64,000 bases of DNA from Vibrio sp. MedPE-SWchi (GCA_001874155.1 MPDB01000001.1:124001-188000), one strand, 5' to 3'; shown: positions 36,403 to 47,176, numbered from the stretch's first letter. Notes: generated from the sequence alone by a model not told the origin. Program-made: numbers and translations.

Positions 36403-36930
36403 TCAATTAATTTTAGGCGAGTTCGTTACTCGTCTAAAGTGCCAAAACTTAGATGCCCAATAAGGGTTGTCTACCCTAGAAATGATCACACCTCGTGACG
36501 TTGACGCATGTAAAAACTGTCGATCACCCAAATACACACCGACATGACGTGTTGTTCTCGACGTTCTGAAGAAAACTAAGTCTCCCACCTCTGCATCGTT
36601 ATAATTAATCGACCAACCAACCTTACTTTGATGCAAAGTCGTTCGAGGTAGATCGACACTTAATGCATCTCGATACGCTATTTGTACAAAAGCAGAGCAA
36701 TCAATCCCTTGAAAGGTGTTACCACCTAAGCGGTAAGGGACGCCTTCCCATCGATTGTAAACGGATAGAAAAGAAGATTTCGTCTTCTCTTCCTGATGAG
36801 TGAGTTGAGACGAGTAACCCGTGGCATTTGTGCTAGTCGACGTAGTCACTCCAGTGTTCGATGGAGCCGAACACGCAATAAGTTGCGAGGCAATTAAAGA
36901 AACGAGTAGAACAGTATAATTTTTAGTCAT
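36403..36930 (-). CDS. NlpC/P60 peptidoglycan endopeptidase lipoprotein (MepS/Spr-like)
   Basis: Outer-membrane lipoprotein predicted to cut peptide cross-links in peptidoglycan. The ATG at 36930 begins a signal ending LIAC, the lipidated Cys; an in-frame GTG at 36939 is less likely. In the NlpC/P60 domain (about 55-175) the catalytic Cys78 lies in [12 protein letters not shown], the His129 in RHVGVYLG and a third polar His141 in FLHAS. Length (175) and layout match E. coli MepS/NlpC. No strong ribosome site is visible. Confidence 0.87.
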   Translation of the reverse strand: MTKNYTVLLVSLIASQLIACSAPSNTGVTTSTSTNATGYSSQLTHQEEKTKSSFLSVYNRWEGVPYRLGGNTFQGIDCSAFVQIAYRDALSVDLPRTTLHQSKVGWSINYNDAEVGDLVFFRTSRTTRHVGVYLGDRQFLHASTSRGVIISRVDNPYWASKFWHFRRVTNSPKIN

Positions 36931-37024
36931 TTGCAACACTAGCGAAATAAAGTTGAAATTGATTTGTCATATAAAGGTCTTAGCATCCTTGTTAACAATG
37001 TCGTTATGCTATTTAGTCAACCCA

Positions 37025-39085
37025 ATGAATAATAAAAGAAATAAATCATCGTCAATATCATTGGTGCAAACTATCAATGTAGTTTTCATCATCATATTAC
37101 TATTAATTAGTCTCTTTTCATTTACCAGTTTTAAAAGTGTTGAACGTGTTGGTTCAGAGTTTAGTGTTTTATCCGATGAAGCGCTGCCTTTAGCCATCAA
37201 TAATGCCAACCTTACCCAAACTATTTTAGAACAAGTAAAGCGGCTGAGTTACTCAACCCAAGTGACCACGTTAGAACAGCTTCAAATTGATCAAGCTGGC
37301 ATCGAGTCCCTTATTAATAAAAGTACACAATTAACAACAGATGTGAGTCAGCGCTTTGCAAGCTTAGCAACCGTACAAAATAATAAGAACACAAACACAA
37401 CAGAGCAAAATGAAGATGGCTCGATTGAATTATCAGAAAAAATTCAGCAGCTTAATCAATTGACTTTTGAGGTGTTAAACACTCAGCGTGAGTTACTGCA
37501 ACAACAAGAAATCATTGACAAACAGCTGGGTTCATTTCGTTATGGTTTGAGCTCTCTCGGTCCGGAGATGAACCGTATTTCGTCTTTTCTTTCGGTAGAT
37601 AACCCGAACTCAGCAGATGCAGCTAACCGATTCATATCAAGCGCAAGCACGTTAGAAAGCTTCTTTTTGATGCTAATGATGCAAAAAGATATGGAAAAAG
37701 CAAAAGATGAATACCAGGAGTTACGATACCGACTTTCAAGTATTAACCTAGCTTATGATGATTTCAAAGACTGGCATCCAGATATCGTCGAGTTTGCAAG
37801 CTTGATTACTTCCTATGAGTTGGTAAAAGAAGGCTTTGAAGAGAAGGGTATCTTGCCAAATATCATGACGAGGCTGGAGCTTGTACTTGTTCAAAACGCG
37901 CTTGTAGAGCAAGTAACATCCATTGCCAATGAAACGATCTCTAACCTGGATGCCAACTCTCAAACCGCTCTCGCGTTAATTGAAGTACGTGAAAACGCTG
38001 TTAACACCACCATTTCCAATACCTTCTATCAACTCATTCTTATTGGTTCTGTTATTGCGATTCTCATTGTTGGGTTTGGTATCGGTATTCGAGGTTGGCT
38101 CAACCGCAGCCTTAAAAACCTCAAGCAGCACCTGACGCTGATGACAGACCATGATTTCTCTTCGAATGTCCCAATGGTAGGGCCATTTGAATTCCAAGAA
38201 GTCGCTCGCAAGTTAAATCAAGTCATTGATACCACGAAAGAGTCGATCTCGATGGTGACACGTAACTGTGAAACCTTGTACCAAACGGCAGAAATCAGTC
38301 ACGACGCGGCTGAAAACTCCAGCAAAACGCTTATACGTCAAAATGAATCGCTTACAAATATGGTGACTACCGTTACTGAGCTTGAAGCATCAATCAAAGA
38401 AATTTCTGGTATTACGAGTGAGTCGTTTAACGATTCTCGCAAGGCGAGTGAACAATCCAATTTGGGTTTAGAAGCGGTCGAGCAGAATAGGCAACGATTA
38501 GAAAAGCTAGAAGGGACACTCGACGTTAACGAATCATCAATGGTTGAGCTTGATCACCGAGTCAAGCAGATACAGGAAATGGTCGCGCTGATCGCTGGTA
38601 TTGCAGAGAATACAAACCTGCTCGCGCTGAATGCCGCGATTGAAGCGGCAAGAGCCGGTGAACAAGGGCGAGGTTTCGCTGTGGTTGCCGATGAAGTTCG
38701 TCAGCTCGCAAGTGGAACATCGCAGCAGACAGAGAACATTCGCGTCAAAATGAGTCAACTTATTGCTGCCGCACAGAAATCAAAAGTAGCTGTAGAAGAG
38801 TCTCGACGCGAAATGGTTTCAGCCCTAGCGTCTAGTGAAGAAGTGAAAACTACATTTGGCGATATTGAACAAGCGGTCAATCTGATCCAAGCGAGAGTCG
38901 AGCAAATCACGATCGCTACCGAAGAGCAAGAACGAGCAACGTCAGATGTGAGTGAATCGATTTCGCATATATCGCTACAAGGGGAAGAAACTAAATACCA
39001 GCTCCAATCTATGGTTGAGAGTTCAGAGCAAGTTGCAGACATCGCTGGGCATCAGCAGGCAATGCTGCACAAATACGTTTTATAA
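37025..39085 (+). CDS. Methyl-accepting chemotaxis protein
   Basis: Transmembrane chemoreceptor of about 686 residues. Helix 1 is at about 17-36 ([15 protein letters not shown]). A long helical periplasmic domain of about 300 residues follows, and helix 2 is at about 338-358 ([18 protein letters not shown]). HAMP comes next, then the signalling tip [20 protein letters not shown] with [14 protein letters not shown]. The ligand is unknown; the periplasmic domain is larger than in Tar/Tsr. The frame is open from a TTG at 36953, but the ATG at 37025 gives the usual short basic N-terminus. No C-terminal CheR-binding pentapeptide is seen. Confidence 0.88.
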   Translation: MNNKRNKSSSISLVQTINVVFIIILLLISLFSFTSFKSVERVGSEFSVLSDEALPLAINNANLTQTILEQVKRLSYSTQVTTLEQLQIDQAGIESLINKSTQLTTDVSQRFASLATVQNNKNTNTTEQNEDGSIELSEKIQQLNQLTFEVLNTQRELLQQQEIIDKQLGSFRYGLSSLGPEMNRISSFLSVDNPNSADAANRFISSASTLESFFLMLMMQKDMEKAKDEYQELRYRLSSINLAYDDFKDWHPDIVEFASLITSYELVKEGFEEKGILPNIMTRLELVLVQNALVEQVTSIANETISNLDANSQTALALIEVRENAVNTTISNTFYQLILIGSVIAILIVGFGIGIRGWLNRSLKNLKQHLTLMTDHDFSSNVPMVGPFEFQEVARKLNQVIDTTKESISMVTRNCETLYQTAEISHDAAENSSKTLIRQNESLTNMVTTVTELEASIKEISGITSESFNDSRKASEQSNLGLEAVEQNRQRLEKLEGTLDVNESSMVELDHRVKQIQEMVALIAGIAENTNLLALNAAIEAARAGEQGRGFAVVADEVRQLASGTSQQTENIRVKMSQLIAAAQKSKVAVEESRREMVSALASSEEVKTTFGDIEQAVNLIQARVEQITIATEEQERATSDVSESISHISLQGEETKYQLQSMVESSEQVADIAGHQQAMLHKYVL

Positions 39086-39119
39086 GCTTCTTCTTCATTC
39101 CTCCCAAATATAACTCTAT

Positions 39120-39147
39120 AACTCAGCCTTTTCTAAAAGGCTGAGTT
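39120..39147. terminator. Hairpin between convergent genes, overlapping a stop codon
   Basis: A 13-bp perfect stem AACTCAGCCTTTT / AAAAGGCTGAGTT with a 2-base loop. It includes the last codons and stop of the minus-strand hydroxylase gene. No T-run follows on either strand, but A/T-rich stem bases may serve. Confidence 0.6.
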
Positions 39148-39911
39148 AACATCTTATCCAGCCACTGCTCTCTCGTCCCTTTAAACATAGGCAAGCCTAT
39201 GGTCATTTTTCCGTGTCCATGCTTAGGTTGCGCGGTGTAAGTACCAAATAGTCGGTCCCAAATAGAAAGGAAAAAACCAAAGTTAGAATGTGTCTCTTTC
39301 ACAATCACCGAATGATGCACTCTGTGCATGTCTGGGGTGACGATTAACTTCCTAATAAATTTATCAGAAGTCCCATAGAGCCGAGCATTGCTGTGATTGA
39401 ACATAGCGCTGACGTTTAAGATGATCTCAAATACGATGACGGCCATCGCGGGAATACCCAGTGCAACGACCACGGTTATTTTAATCACCATCGATAAGAT
39501 GATTTCGATTGGGTGAAAGCGAGATCCTGTTGTCATATCAATGTCTTGGTCAGCATGATGCACCCTATGCAAGCGCCATAACATCGGTACTCGGTGAAAA
39601 ATAAGGTGTTGAAAGTAAATGGCCAAATCCAAAAAAAGGATAGAGACAAAAACCGACAGAGAAGTCGGTAAAGAGAATTGGTTAAGTAAGCCAATGTCGT
39701 TGTTCATGGCGTAAACTGCTGCTTGGTAGGCAGCGACGGGAAGCAACACTGCAACGAGTAGGCTGCTCATCGAAATCAGGGCGATGTTATTGAGCCATCT
39801 GATCGTTTTACTTTGTGTCAGGGCTTTCTTTGGTGCTAACCATTCCCAACTGGCGCACACAACAAACGTTAAGACAAAAAACGTTAATCTTAAAAACTCA
39901 GGGTCCATCAT
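39123..39911 (-). CDS. Fatty acid hydroxylase / sterol desaturase family membrane protein
   Basis: 262 residues with four or five helices and the histidine clusters of the di-iron fatty-acid hydroxylase superfamily: HRVHHADQDIDMTTGSRFHP near residue 115-135, HSNARLYG, and MHRVHHS near 205. These enzymes hydroxylate or desaturate lipid substrates in the membrane. The substrate is unknown. Two adjacent ATGs are possible starts; the first has GAGG ten bases upstream. Confidence 0.82.
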   Translation of the reverse strand: MMDPEFLRLTFFVLTFVVCASWEWLAPKKALTQSKTIRWLNNIALISMSSLLVAVLLPVAAYQAAVYAMNNDIGLLNQFSLPTSLSVFVSILFLDLAIYFQHLIFHRVPMLWRLHRVHHADQDIDMTTGSRFHPIEIILSMVIKITVVVALGIPAMAVIVFEIILNVSAMFNHSNARLYGTSDKFIRKLIVTPDMHRVHHSVIVKETHSNFGFFLSIWDRLFGTYTAQPKHGHGKMTIGLPMFKGTREQWLDKMLTQPFRKG

Positions 39912-39998
39912 TATTTTGTTACCTCAGCGATACCAAGCGTTGCTTCTTATCGTACTCTAAGTACAATGCCGTCAACATTCTAGTACTAATCGATTATC

Positions 39999-40739
39999 AT
40001 GAGAATTCACGCCTTTCATCGCCTTTATCAGCACCGTCAAAGCTTATCTACACGCACATTTAAAGCGCGTGGCGCGAAGGTGTCGCGTTGTGAATATTGC
40101 CAAGTGGCTACCAAGCATTGCTTGTGTGAGTTCCAACCCGATGTTGATACTGGGGTTGCGGCTATGTTGATTGTGTCAGAGAACGAAGTGTTTAAACCGA
40201 GTAATACCGGACGCCTTATTGCTGATGTCGTGAAAGAAACACAGGTTTATCAATGGAACCGCACAGAGCCTGATCCCGATATGCTCAGTATGCTAGCCGA
40301 CTCTAAATACGCCCCAATGATCGTATTCCCTGAAGAGTATGTGGACGACAAGTCTCGACTAGTTACCCAATCGGATAAATTGCGCGTTGTGCCGGAAGGA
40401 AAAACACCCTTATTAATTTTTATAGACGGGAGCTGGCGTGAGGCGAGAAAAATATTCCGCCGTTCGGAGTATTTACAGACACTGCCAGTATTTTCTATCA
40501 AGCCGGATTCAGTTTCTCAATACCTGATGAGAAAGTCCGAGAATGAAGATCATTTATCGACGGCTGAAGTTGCCTCAATCGTACTCGATAAAGTAGGGGA
40601 GCCCAATGCTGCCAAGGTGCTTGAAATGTGGTTCGAAACGTTTAAAGAGAGCTATTTGCTCACGAAAACCCGCTTAAAGCCTGACCTAACGAAGCCTGCG
40701 TTGAAACATTTCCTCAGTGAGATGAAATACGAGAACTAA
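39999..40739 (+). CDS. tapT: DTW-domain protein, tRNA-uridine aminocarboxypropyltransferase (TapT-like)
   Basis: 246 residues. The N-terminal zinc site is RCEYCQVATKHCLC. The catalytic core has PLLIFIDGSWREARK, the family's DxTW motif with Ser in place of Thr, and earlier NEVFKPSNTGRLIAD. In E. coli the relative YfiP/TapT adds the acp group from S-adenosylmethionine to U47 of several tRNAs, making acp3U. The role here is transferred from the family. It has its own start 90 bases from the divergent hydroxylase gene. Confidence 0.8.
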   Translation: MRIHAFHRLYQHRQSLSTRTFKARGAKVSRCEYCQVATKHCLCEFQPDVDTGVAAMLIVSENEVFKPSNTGRLIADVVKETQVYQWNRTEPDPDMLSMLADSKYAPMIVFPEEYVDDKSRLVTQSDKLRVVPEGKTPLLIFIDGSWREARKIFRRSEYLQTLPVFSIKPDSVSQYLMRKSENEDHLSTAEVASIVLDKVGEPNAAKVLEMWFETFKESYLLTKTRLKPDLTKPALKHFLSEMKYEN

Positions 40740-40897
40740 CTCTAATAAACATGATTTTTGTCCCTTTGAGCCCAATAGTTGCATGAAATCTATAAATAAA
40801 TAGGTTCTACGTCACGGTTTGTAGGCTGAGCTATGTGGATAATGCAAAAAGAATAACTTTGAGCTCTAACTTTGGGCTCTTTTAAGGAGAGAATTTC

Positions 40898-41806
40898 ATG
40901 TATTACGGCTTTGATATGGGCGGCACTAAGATTGAATTTGGCGCTTTTGATCAGAACTTGGTAAGAGTTGCAACAGAACGCGTTCCAACGCCGACTGAAG
41001 ATTATTCACTTTTGGTCAAAACAATCGCTGATCTCGTTAGAAAGTACGACGAACAGTTTGATTGTGAAGGTAAAATCGGTCTAGGTTTTCCGGGGATGGA
41101 AGATGCTGATGACGGAACGGTGTTAACCGTCAATGTTCCTGCGGCCAAAGGTCAGCCACTGCGTGCAGATCTAGAAAAAACGCTTGGTCGTACCGTTAAA
41201 GTAGAAAATGACGCCAACTGTTTCGCACTCTCTGAAGCATGGGATGAAGAATTAAAAGATGAGCCAAGTGTTATGGGGCTTATTCTTGGTACAGGGTTTG
41301 GTGGCGGTCTTATCTATGAGGGTAAGGCGTTTGGTGGAAGAAATAACGTTGCTGGTGAAATTGGTCACACACGACTTCCTATCGACGCTTGGTTCCATCT
41401 AGGTGAAAAAGCACCGTTACTAGAGTGTGGCTGTGGTAATAAAGGTTGCCTAGATAATTACCTGTCTGGTCGCGGATTCGAATTGCTTTACGAACACTAC
41501 TACGGTGAGAAAAAGAAAGCGGTTGAGATCATTAAAGCGAACGAAGAAGGTGATGCTAACGCAGTAGAACACGTTGATCGCTTCATGGAGCTACTGGCTA
41601 TTTGTTTCGCTAATATCTTTAGTGCTAATGACCCACATGTAGTGGCGCTTGGTGGTGGCTTATCTAACTTCGAGCTTATCTATGAAGAGATGCCAAAACG
41701 CATTCCGAAGCATCTGCTCTCTGTCGCGAAGTGTCCTAAAATCATTAAAGCAAAACACGGTGATTCAGGTGGTGTTCGTGGCGCTGCTTTCCTAAACATT
41801 AAGTAG
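40898..41806 (+). CDS. nagK: N-acetyl-D-glucosamine kinase
   Basis: ROK-family sugar kinase that phosphorylates GlcNAc at O6 using ATP, for example after chitin or cell-wall breakdown. The 302 residues match NagK length. [13 protein letters not shown] is the phosphate loop, [14 protein letters not shown] the catalytic Asp region, GEIGH the sugar-binding Glu/His, and [18 protein letters not shown] the zinc site. A TAAGGAGAG ribosome site precedes the ATG. Fructokinase (Mak) is a close alternative but fits less well. Confidence 0.92.
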   Translation: MYYGFDMGGTKIEFGAFDQNLVRVATERVPTPTEDYSLLVKTIADLVRKYDEQFDCEGKIGLGFPGMEDADDGTVLTVNVPAAKGQPLRADLEKTLGRTVKVENDANCFALSEAWDEELKDEPSVMGLILGTGFGGGLIYEGKAFGGRNNVAGEIGHTRLPIDAWFHLGEKAPLLECGCGNKGCLDNYLSGRGFELLYEHYYGEKKKAVEIIKANEEGDANAVEHVDRFMELLAICFANIFSANDPHVVALGGGLSNFELIYEEMPKRIPKHLLSVAKCPKIIKAKHGDSGGVRGAAFLNIK

Positions 41807-41826
41807 TCAAAACCTTGGAATAATAA

Positions 41827-41854
41827 AAAAAGGCTTGCGAACGCAAGCCTTTTT
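41827..41854. terminator. Bidirectional terminator after nagK
   Basis: Stem AAAAAGGCTTGC / GCAAGCCTTTTT (41827-41838 and 41843-41854) with a 4-base loop, flanked by A- and T-runs. Confidence 0.94.
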
Positions 41855-41895
41855 CAGTTTTGTAAGCTTTGATTGTCTCTGTAAAAACGAGAATA

Positions 41896-42156
41896 CTACT
41901 TTTTACCAACGCCTAGGTTATCTTTTTTCTTTAACGTGATCTTTCCAAAACCGAGCTTTTGAAAGTGATTGTCACGGTAATTACGAACAGCCTTAGTGTC
42001 TGAAATTGCTTCAATTTGTTGTTCCATTTTTAGGAACTCTGTTATATCAATGCCTTCAGCTTCTGCAACTGCTTCGTGGATATTACGGTATTTCTCATAC
42101 GAAAAAGTTAGCTCTTTCGCTTCGTCTTTATAGGTATAAAGAATTGTACGGACCAT
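41896..42156 (-). CDS. DUF2960 family protein
   Basis: 86-residue basic protein beginning MVRTILYTYKDEAKEL, with the conserved FSYEKYRNIHEAVAEAEGID and VRNYRDNHFQKLGF. The pattern fits DUF2960, found in vibrios and related marine bacteria. An in-frame start at 42186 would add ten hydrophobic residues; the ATG at 42156 fits the family start and has GAGAG upstream. Function is unknown. Confidence 0.75.
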   Translation of the reverse strand: MVRTILYTYKDEAKELTFSYEKYRNIHEAVAEAEGIDITEFLKMEQQIEAISDTKAVRNYRDNHFQKLGFGKITLKKKDNLGVGKK

Positions 42157-42243
42157 AGTAAATACTCTCAAAAAAGGCCGTAACAACGACCTTTCTAGCT
42201 ATGAGCTTCCTTAATAAAAGTAAACTCAGAAAATGGATACAAG

Positions 42244-42265
42244 CTTGATTGATAATGCAATCAAG
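42244..42265. terminator. Inverted repeat after the mobB/moeA gene
   Basis: Perfect 8-bp repeat CTTGATTG / CAATCAAG with a 6-base loop, 9 bases beyond the stop of the minus-strand operon. No T-run follows, so it may instead be a pause or protein-binding site. Confidence 0.45.
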
Positions 42266-42273
42266 AAATTTGG

Positions 42274-44094
42274 CTAGATTCTGCCTTGAAGAGGGATAAT
42301 TGTCACGCTTTCTCCCACTTTTACTGTATCGACAGAAGGAGAGACCTCAATTAAGCAGTTTGCTTCACTCATAGAACGTAAGATTCCTGAGCCTTGTTTC
42401 CCCGTGGTTGAAACGGTCAACTGACCTTGAGCGTCTACAGAATACACACCTCGGCTAAATTCCGTTCTCCCCATTCGCGAACGAAGAGGCTCAGAGGCGA
42501 TAGCGTTAACCTTTAACGGTTGCCAATCACTTTGTCCCTGCATTTTTCTAATGGCAGGCTCGACGAAATTGATAAACGAAACCATAACGGCAACAGGATT
42601 ACCTGGTAAGCCGAAGAAAGGTTTGTTGTCTATATGACCAAACGCAAGAGGCCTACCTGGTCTCATATTAATTCGCCAGAAATCGATGTTCCCGAGTTGC
42701 TCAAGAGCCAGTTTAATGTAATCGGCATCGCCTACCGATACGCCACCAGAAGTGAGAATAAGGTCGGCTTGCTGAGAAGACGATTTAAGCGCATCAATCA
42801 TAACTTGTTCGTTATCCTCCAGAATACCGAAGTCAATCACGTCACACCCCAATCGTTCAAGCAATCCGATTAGAGTGTAGCGATTCGAATCGTAGATTGT
42901 ATTCGCTTTCTGATCGCTACCCGGTGCTTGTACTTCATCGCCGGTTGAGAAAATCGCCACTCGAAGCGGTCTTTGTACGTCACATTTCGCGAAACCAAGT
43001 GAGGAAAGCATCCCCATTTCTGGTGACTCTATCCGTGTGCCTTTGGTAAAAACGGGCTGGCCTTTGGCTAAGTCTTCTCCCGCTTGACGAACATTCTGGC
43101 CTGTCTTGATCGTCGCCTCGCCAAATGTGACCGCGTCACTGCATTCAGATGCTTGCTCTCGCATAATTACAGTATCAGCATTTAAAGGAGTCGGAGCCCC
43201 CGTCATTATTTTTACCGCTTCGCCTAACTCAAGCGCGTGCTCATAGGCGTAACCTGCAAGCACTTCGCCAACAACACGGTACTCTTTTCGACCTAAGTCA
43301 TCTCCACGAACGGCATACCCGTCCATGGCTGAGTTTGTATATTGCGGTACATCAATTGGGGAGACGATGTCGTTTGCCAGTACACGACCGTACGATTTTT
43401 CTACATTAACCGTTTCAACACCACTCGCCGCCGAGACCATAGACAGTATTTTCTCTTGGCCTTCTTGTACGGATAAAAATGCAGGAGACATGATATCGCA
43501 ACAACTGGATACGTTTTTTGAGGTTTCTTTTGATGCTTGGGAAGAGCAGGCCGAGTTTGGCGTAGTTGCGGCAACGGCGTGATTTTCAGAGTAAGCCAAA
43601 ATGAACTGACAAATACCATCTAAATCGTTGATATCAAGCTGTGGCAGTAAGCTGTTGACGGTAGTATCGGCAGCGATGGCAACAATGTTGCTGTCATGTG
43701 GGTAAAGCCAAGGTTTGCCGACTTCTTCTCTGTGGAGTTCAATCTTAGGGAACGCGATGTTTTTGCACCCTTCAACCAGAATGAGGTCAAGTTTGGTTGT
43801 ATCGAACCTTGTAAGCAGATATTCAAACTCTGCTTCACTTTCAGGGGTCTCGGTCATTAGTGCATGACGATTACGAGAGGAAATCAGCATTTGAGATGCG
43901 CCAGCTTTACGTAATCGATGGCTGTCTTTACCGGGTTTATCAACATCGAAGTCGTGGTGCGCGTGCTTTAAGACGCCAACACGAAGTCCCGCGTCAACAA
44001 GCTTGGGAAGAAGTGCTTCGAGTAACGTTGTTTTACCTGTACCAGAATAGGCAGCAAACCCTAAAAGAGGGAGTTGAGTCGCGGGTTGTGTCAT
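42274..44094 (-). CDS. moeA: MobB-MoeA fusion, molybdopterin cofactor assembly
   Basis: Bifunctional protein of 606 residues. Residues 1-170 are MobB: a P-loop [19 protein letters not shown], then [19 protein letters not shown]. Residues about 205-606 are Moe[56 protein letters not shown] and PVAVMVSF. MoeA inserts the metal into adenylylated molybdopterin; MobB assists guanylylation. Last gene of the tup operon, with its ATG overlapping the mobA stop by 4 bases. All key motifs look intact. Confidence 0.94.
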   Translation of the reverse strand: MTQPATQLPLLGFAAYSGTGKTTLLEALLPKLVDAGLRVGVLKHAHHDFDVDKPGKDSHRLRKAGASQMLISSRNRHALMTETPESEAEFEYLLTRFDTTKLDLILVEGCKNIAFPKIELHREEVGKPWLYPHDSNIVAIAADTTVNSLLPQLDINDLDGICQFILAYSENHAVAATTPNSACSSQASKETSKNVSSCCDIMSPAFLSVQEGQEKILSMVSAASGVETVNVEKSYGRVLANDIVSPIDVPQYTNSAMDGYAVRGDDLGRKEYRVVGEVLAGYAYEHALELGEAVKIMTGAPTPLNADTVIMREQASECSDAVTFGEATIKTGQNVRQAGEDLAKGQPVFTKGTRIESPEMGMLSSLGFAKCDVQRPLRVAIFSTGDEVQAPGSDQKANTIYDSNRYTLIGLLERLGCDVIDFGILEDNEQVMIDALKSSSQQADLILTSGGVSVGDADYIKLALEQLGNIDFWRINMRPGRPLAFGHIDNKPFFGLPGNPVAVMVSFINFVEPAIRKMQGQSDWQPLKVNAIASEPLRSRMGRTEFSRGVYSVDAQGQLTVSTTGKQGSGILRSMSEANCLIEVSPSVDTVKVGESVTIIPLQGRI

Positions 44095-44678
44095 GATGTT
44101 AGCACTCCAAATTGCTCGAGTTCTTCTGGTGTATTGAGGTTTAAGAAACAGTTCGGTGAATCACTGAAATCGATGTATTCAGTTCGGCATTCTTTATAGA
44201 GGAGAATGATTTTTCTATCGCCGCGTTTTAGAAAGGCGTCTAATTTATTGAGCACGCGCTTATGGAACATAGTGAACACCGGCTGCTTATATTCGCCGTC
44301 GTGCGCCACCAAAATATCGACATCATCGCTAATCGACGCGCAAAATCGCTCGACCAAATCGTCATTGATGAGTGGGCTATCACAAGGAACAAACCCAACC
44401 CAATCACTTTTCGTGTTCACTAGCCCCGAATGAATCCCACCCAGTGGACCAGGATAGCCTTCAAATTGATCGTGAATAACGGGGGCTATTTCTTGGTAGA
44501 CGGATAAGTTTCGATTTGCGTTTATCGTAATATTCTTGGTTTGAGGCAATAAACGATCAAACACATGCTGGACAAGAGGTTTTTGATTAAGAGAAATAAG
44601 TCCCTTATCTTGGCCACCCATTCGAGTCGCTTGTCCGCCAGCCAATATAACCCAACTAGTTTGCGTTGGTTTTAACAT
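44091..44678 (-). CDS. mobA: MobA, molybdenum cofactor guanylyltransferase
   Basis: Adds GMP to molybdopterin cofactor to make the bis-MGD form used by formate dehydrogenases. The 195 residues start [19 protein letters not shown], the GTP-binding loop, followed by [21 protein letters not shown] and NLNTPEEL. The gene overlaps tupC by 23 bases and the mobB/moeA gene by 4, showing coupled expression of metal uptake and cofactor assembly. Confidence 0.95.
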   Translation of the reverse strand: MLKPTQTSWVILAGGQATRMGGQDKGLISLNQKPLVQHVFDRLLPQTKNITINANRNLSVYQEIAPVIHDQFEGYPGPLGGIHSGLVNTKSDWVGFVPCDSPLINDDLVERFCASISDDVDILVAHDGEYKQPVFTMFHKRVLNKLDAFLKRGDRKIILLYKECRTEYIDFSDSPNCFLNLNTPEELEQFGVLTS

Positions 44679-45369
44679 AGGTATTCTCTTGTTCTCGATC
44701 CGTAATAATTTGCAAAATAGGGGACTCGACCAGTGTAGAATCTTTAATCCACCATTGTTTTCGACAGAGTTGCGTCAACGCGTTGGTTTGGTGACTGGTG
44801 ATCACTAAGCTAGACCCTCTTTCGATTAGGTCTTTAGCCATCGCCACTAACCTCTCAATCGACTCTTGATCTAATGAAGCGCTCGGCTCGTCCATTAACA
44901 GAATGGATGGTTTTAATATCCAAGCTCTCGCCATGGCCACACGCTGCTTTTCTCCGCCAGATAATACCGATATATGTTCATCAGCTAAAGTCTCAAGCCC
45001 AACCATTCTCAAGGCTGTGATGACTTGCACACGTTTATCCATTTGAGACAGTTTCTGGAAACGTATTCCATACACCACATTTTGATAGACCGTCCCATCA
45101 AAGAGGTAAGGGGATTGATGTAAATAGATCACATCTTTATGTCCGACGCTCGTGAGTCTCTGAAGCCAGTGTGAATTAGGGAGTTCAATTCTCCCGGAGC
45201 TTGGCTTGAGTAACCCTGACAGGATCTTGAGCAAGGTTGTTTTGCCAACGCCGTTGTCACCCTTGAGATAGATGACGTCACTTGGCCCAATAGAAAGATC
45301 CGGAATGTGGAATAAGACCCGATCTTTAAAACGCATAGAAAGTTGTTTGGTCGTTATTTTTATAGTCAT
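44656..45369 (-). CDS. tupC: TupC, tungstate ABC transporter ATP-binding protein
   Basis: ABC importer ATPase of 237 residues. Walker A is GDNGVGKTT, signature [15 protein letters not shown], Walker [13 protein letters not shown]-loop [10 protein letters not shown]. Identification as the tungstate system comes from its neighbours TupB and TupA. Starts 9 bases after tupB. It ends inside mobA. Confidence 0.88.
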   Translation of the reverse strand: MTIKITTKQLSMRFKDRVLFHIPDLSIGPSDVIYLKGDNGVGKTTLLKILSGLLKPSSGRIELPNSHWLQRLTSVGHKDVIYLHQSPYLFDGTVYQNVVYGIRFQKLSQMDKRVQVITALRMVGLETLADEHISVLSGGEKQRVAMARAWILKPSILLMDEPSASLDQESIERLVAMAKDLIERGSSLVITSHQTNALTQLCRKQWWIKDSTLVESPILQIITDREQENTYVKTNAN

Positions 45370-45378
45370 ACAACCTCG

Positions 45379-46077
45379 TTAGGTACGTAAATACCCTTTG
45401 CCGCGCATAATCGACAAAGATGAGTTAAGTGCAAGAGCCAGTGTAAGCAGCACAATTCCAAGAGCGACGCCCTGTGCAAATGCGCCTTTGTGGCTTTCCA
45501 TAGCAATGGCGGTGGGGATGTTTCTCGTTAATCCCATGATGTTTCCGCCCACCATCATTGAACAACCAACCTCTGTCACGATCCTAGAGAAGGCTGCCAC
45601 GACAGCTGCCATTAATGGAAAACGCAGTTCCCACATGATGGTTAAAGCGACGCGATACAGTGAGACGCCCAGAGTAATTGACGTTTCAACAGAGCGTCTA
45701 TCGCTTGATTGAAGCGAACCGTGCATCATAGACACCAAAACAGGAAAACAGATCAGCATCTGGCCTATGATCATCGCTCTTTGGCTAAATAGAAGCTGTA
45801 GATCCCCCAAGGGCCCAGAGCGAGATAGCATCATATAAAGGAGAAGACCAATGACAACCGTCGGGATGGCTTGAAGCGTATTAATCAAAGAAAGTAATAA
45901 CCACTTCCCTCTGAACTCTGTATAGGCAAGAAAGAACGAACACAGAATCGCAGGAACAAGGACCACCGATATCGCAGACAGTGAGACGCTAAAGGAGACG
46001 GCTACGATCTGCCACAATTCTGCATCTAAGCTCACCAACAGCGATAACGCTTCTAAGGTTGTTTGCCAAAGACTCAT
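45379..46077 (-). CDS. tupB: TupB, tungstate ABC transporter permease
   Basis: Inner-membrane permease of 232 residues with five or six helices and the ModB/CysT-type EAA loop (TSITLGVSLYRVALTI near residue 140) that contacts the ATPase. Also seen are LINTLQAIPTVVIGLLLY and AFSRIVTEVGCSMMVGGN. The frame is open from 46101; the ATG at 46077 has GAGGT about ten bases upstream and gives the common N-terminus with LWQTTLEAL. 93 bases separate it from tupA. Confidence 0.88.
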   Translation of the reverse strand: MSLWQTTLEALSLLVSLDAELWQIVAVSFSVSLSAISVVLVPAILCSFFLAYTEFRGKWLLLSLINTLQAIPTVVIGLLLYMMLSRSGPLGDLQLLFSQRAMIIGQMLICFPVLVSMMHGSLQSSDRRSVETSITLGVSLYRVALTIMWELRFPLMAAVVAAFSRIVTEVGCSMMVGGNIMGLTRNIPTAIAMESHKGAFAQGVALGIVLLTLALALNSSLSIMRGKGYLRT

Positions 46078-46170
46078 AGAGAAGGTGACCTCATTGACCA
46101 TGTTGTAGAGAAACAGTAAATAACCAAAATAGCTGCACCTTTCTCCGGCTTAAATTGCTCTAGGTTTGTA

Positions 46171-46983
46171 CTATTTTGCATTGGCGACAAACAGTTGCTT
46201 TCCGTTTAATTTGAAGGTGTTGATCAGTGCTTGGCCTTTATCGTTCACCAACCAGTCACTAAATACCTTTGCGCCTTCATGGTTAATGCTTGGGTAGCGT
46301 TCTGGATTCACCAGAATTACCTGATAAGGGTTAAACAGAGCGCTATCACCTTGGAACAATAACGAAAGGTCTAGTTTGTTGTTGTAAGCAAGCCAAGTAC
46401 CTCTGTCAGTCATCGTGTAGCCTTGCATCTCCGACGCCATATTTAACGTTGGGCCCATACCTTGGCCAACAGAGCGGTATCCGCCAAAATTTGGTTCGAT
46501 TTCAGTTTGTTCCCACAGGCCTTTTTCTTTTTTGTGCGTACCAGAGTCATCGCCACGAGAAATAAAGGTGGCATCTAACGAGGCGATTTTGCTGAAAACA
46601 GCCATCACATTATCTTCGCTGCCGACTTTCGCTGGGTCAGTTTTTGGGCCAACAATAACGAAGTCGTTATACATGAGTTTTCGTGGTTCTACGCCATAGC
46701 CATTCGACACGAAGTCCGCTTCTGCCTTAGGTGCGTGCGTCATGACTAGATCAACATCGCCATTCTCACCCATTTTTAAAGAACGGCCAGTACCGGCAGC
46801 GACCACGTCGACTTTATAACCGGTGTCTTTTTCAAATTCAGGCAGTAAGTAGTTTAGAAGCCCAGAATGGTATGTACTGGTCGTGGTCGCCAATCGAACA
46901 TGAGGAAGTTCGTCAGACGCGAAAGAAGAAAAACTGACAAGACCCACTGTTAAAGCGGTAATAGCAGTAGAGAAGCATTTCAT
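46171..46983 (-). CDS. tupA: TupA, periplasmic tungstate-binding protein
   Basis: Substrate-binding protein of the tungstate importer, 270 residues. The signal peptide ends FASFA-type residues (SSFASDE). The anion site is marked by ATTTSTYHSG near the N-terminus and SRGDDSGTHKKE near residue 144, the TTTS and SRGDDSGT motifs of TupA. ModA and WtpA lack these. It is the first gene of tupA-tupB-tupC-mobA-mobB/moeA, behind a consensus sigma-54 promoter. Confidence 0.93.
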   Translation of the reverse strand: MKCFSTAITALTVGLVSFSSFASDELPHVRLATTTSTYHSGLLNYLLPEFEKDTGYKVDVVAAGTGRSLKMGENGDVDLVMTHAPKAEADFVSNGYGVEPRKLMYNDFVIVGPKTDPAKVGSEDNVMAVFSKIASLDATFISRGDDSGTHKKEKGLWEQTEIEPNFGGYRSVGQGMGPTLNMASEMQGYTMTDRGTWLAYNNKLDLSLLFQGDSALFNPYQVILVNPERYPSINHEGAKVFSDWLVNDKGQALINTFKLNGKQLFVANAK

Positions 46984-47043
46984 ATAATTATTATTCCGTT
47001 AATAGTTGAAGCAGTTAGCCATTGACGACGTGTCACATGATAT

Positions 47044-47060
47044 AGCAATTCAAGTGCCAA
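47044..47060 (-). promoter_or_regulatory. Sigma-54 promoter of tupA
   Basis: Minus-strand TTGGCACTTGAATTGCT, a near-perfect sigma-54 consensus (GG at 47057-47058, GC at 47045-47046). Start near 47033, leaving a leader of about 50 bases. Confidence 0.9.
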
Positions 47061-47163
47061 GTTTTTGATCTACAGTAAAAGCAGTTTCATAGATGAATTT
47101 GAGACTATCTGCCACTGAGTAAGCCTTTATCAACGACTTAAAAATAAGAATTAATATGAGGTA

Positions 47164-47176
47164 GGACAAAATGTCG
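47164..47176. promoter_or_regulatory. GGACA-N3-TGTCC-type activator site, tupA proximal
   Basis: GGACAAAATGTCG, centred 112 bp upstream of the tupA -24 element. The 16 bases GGACAAAATGTCGCAC differ at a single base from a site upstream of the ferredoxin gene at 61668. Likely a binding site for the divergently encoded regulator. Confidence 0.7.
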
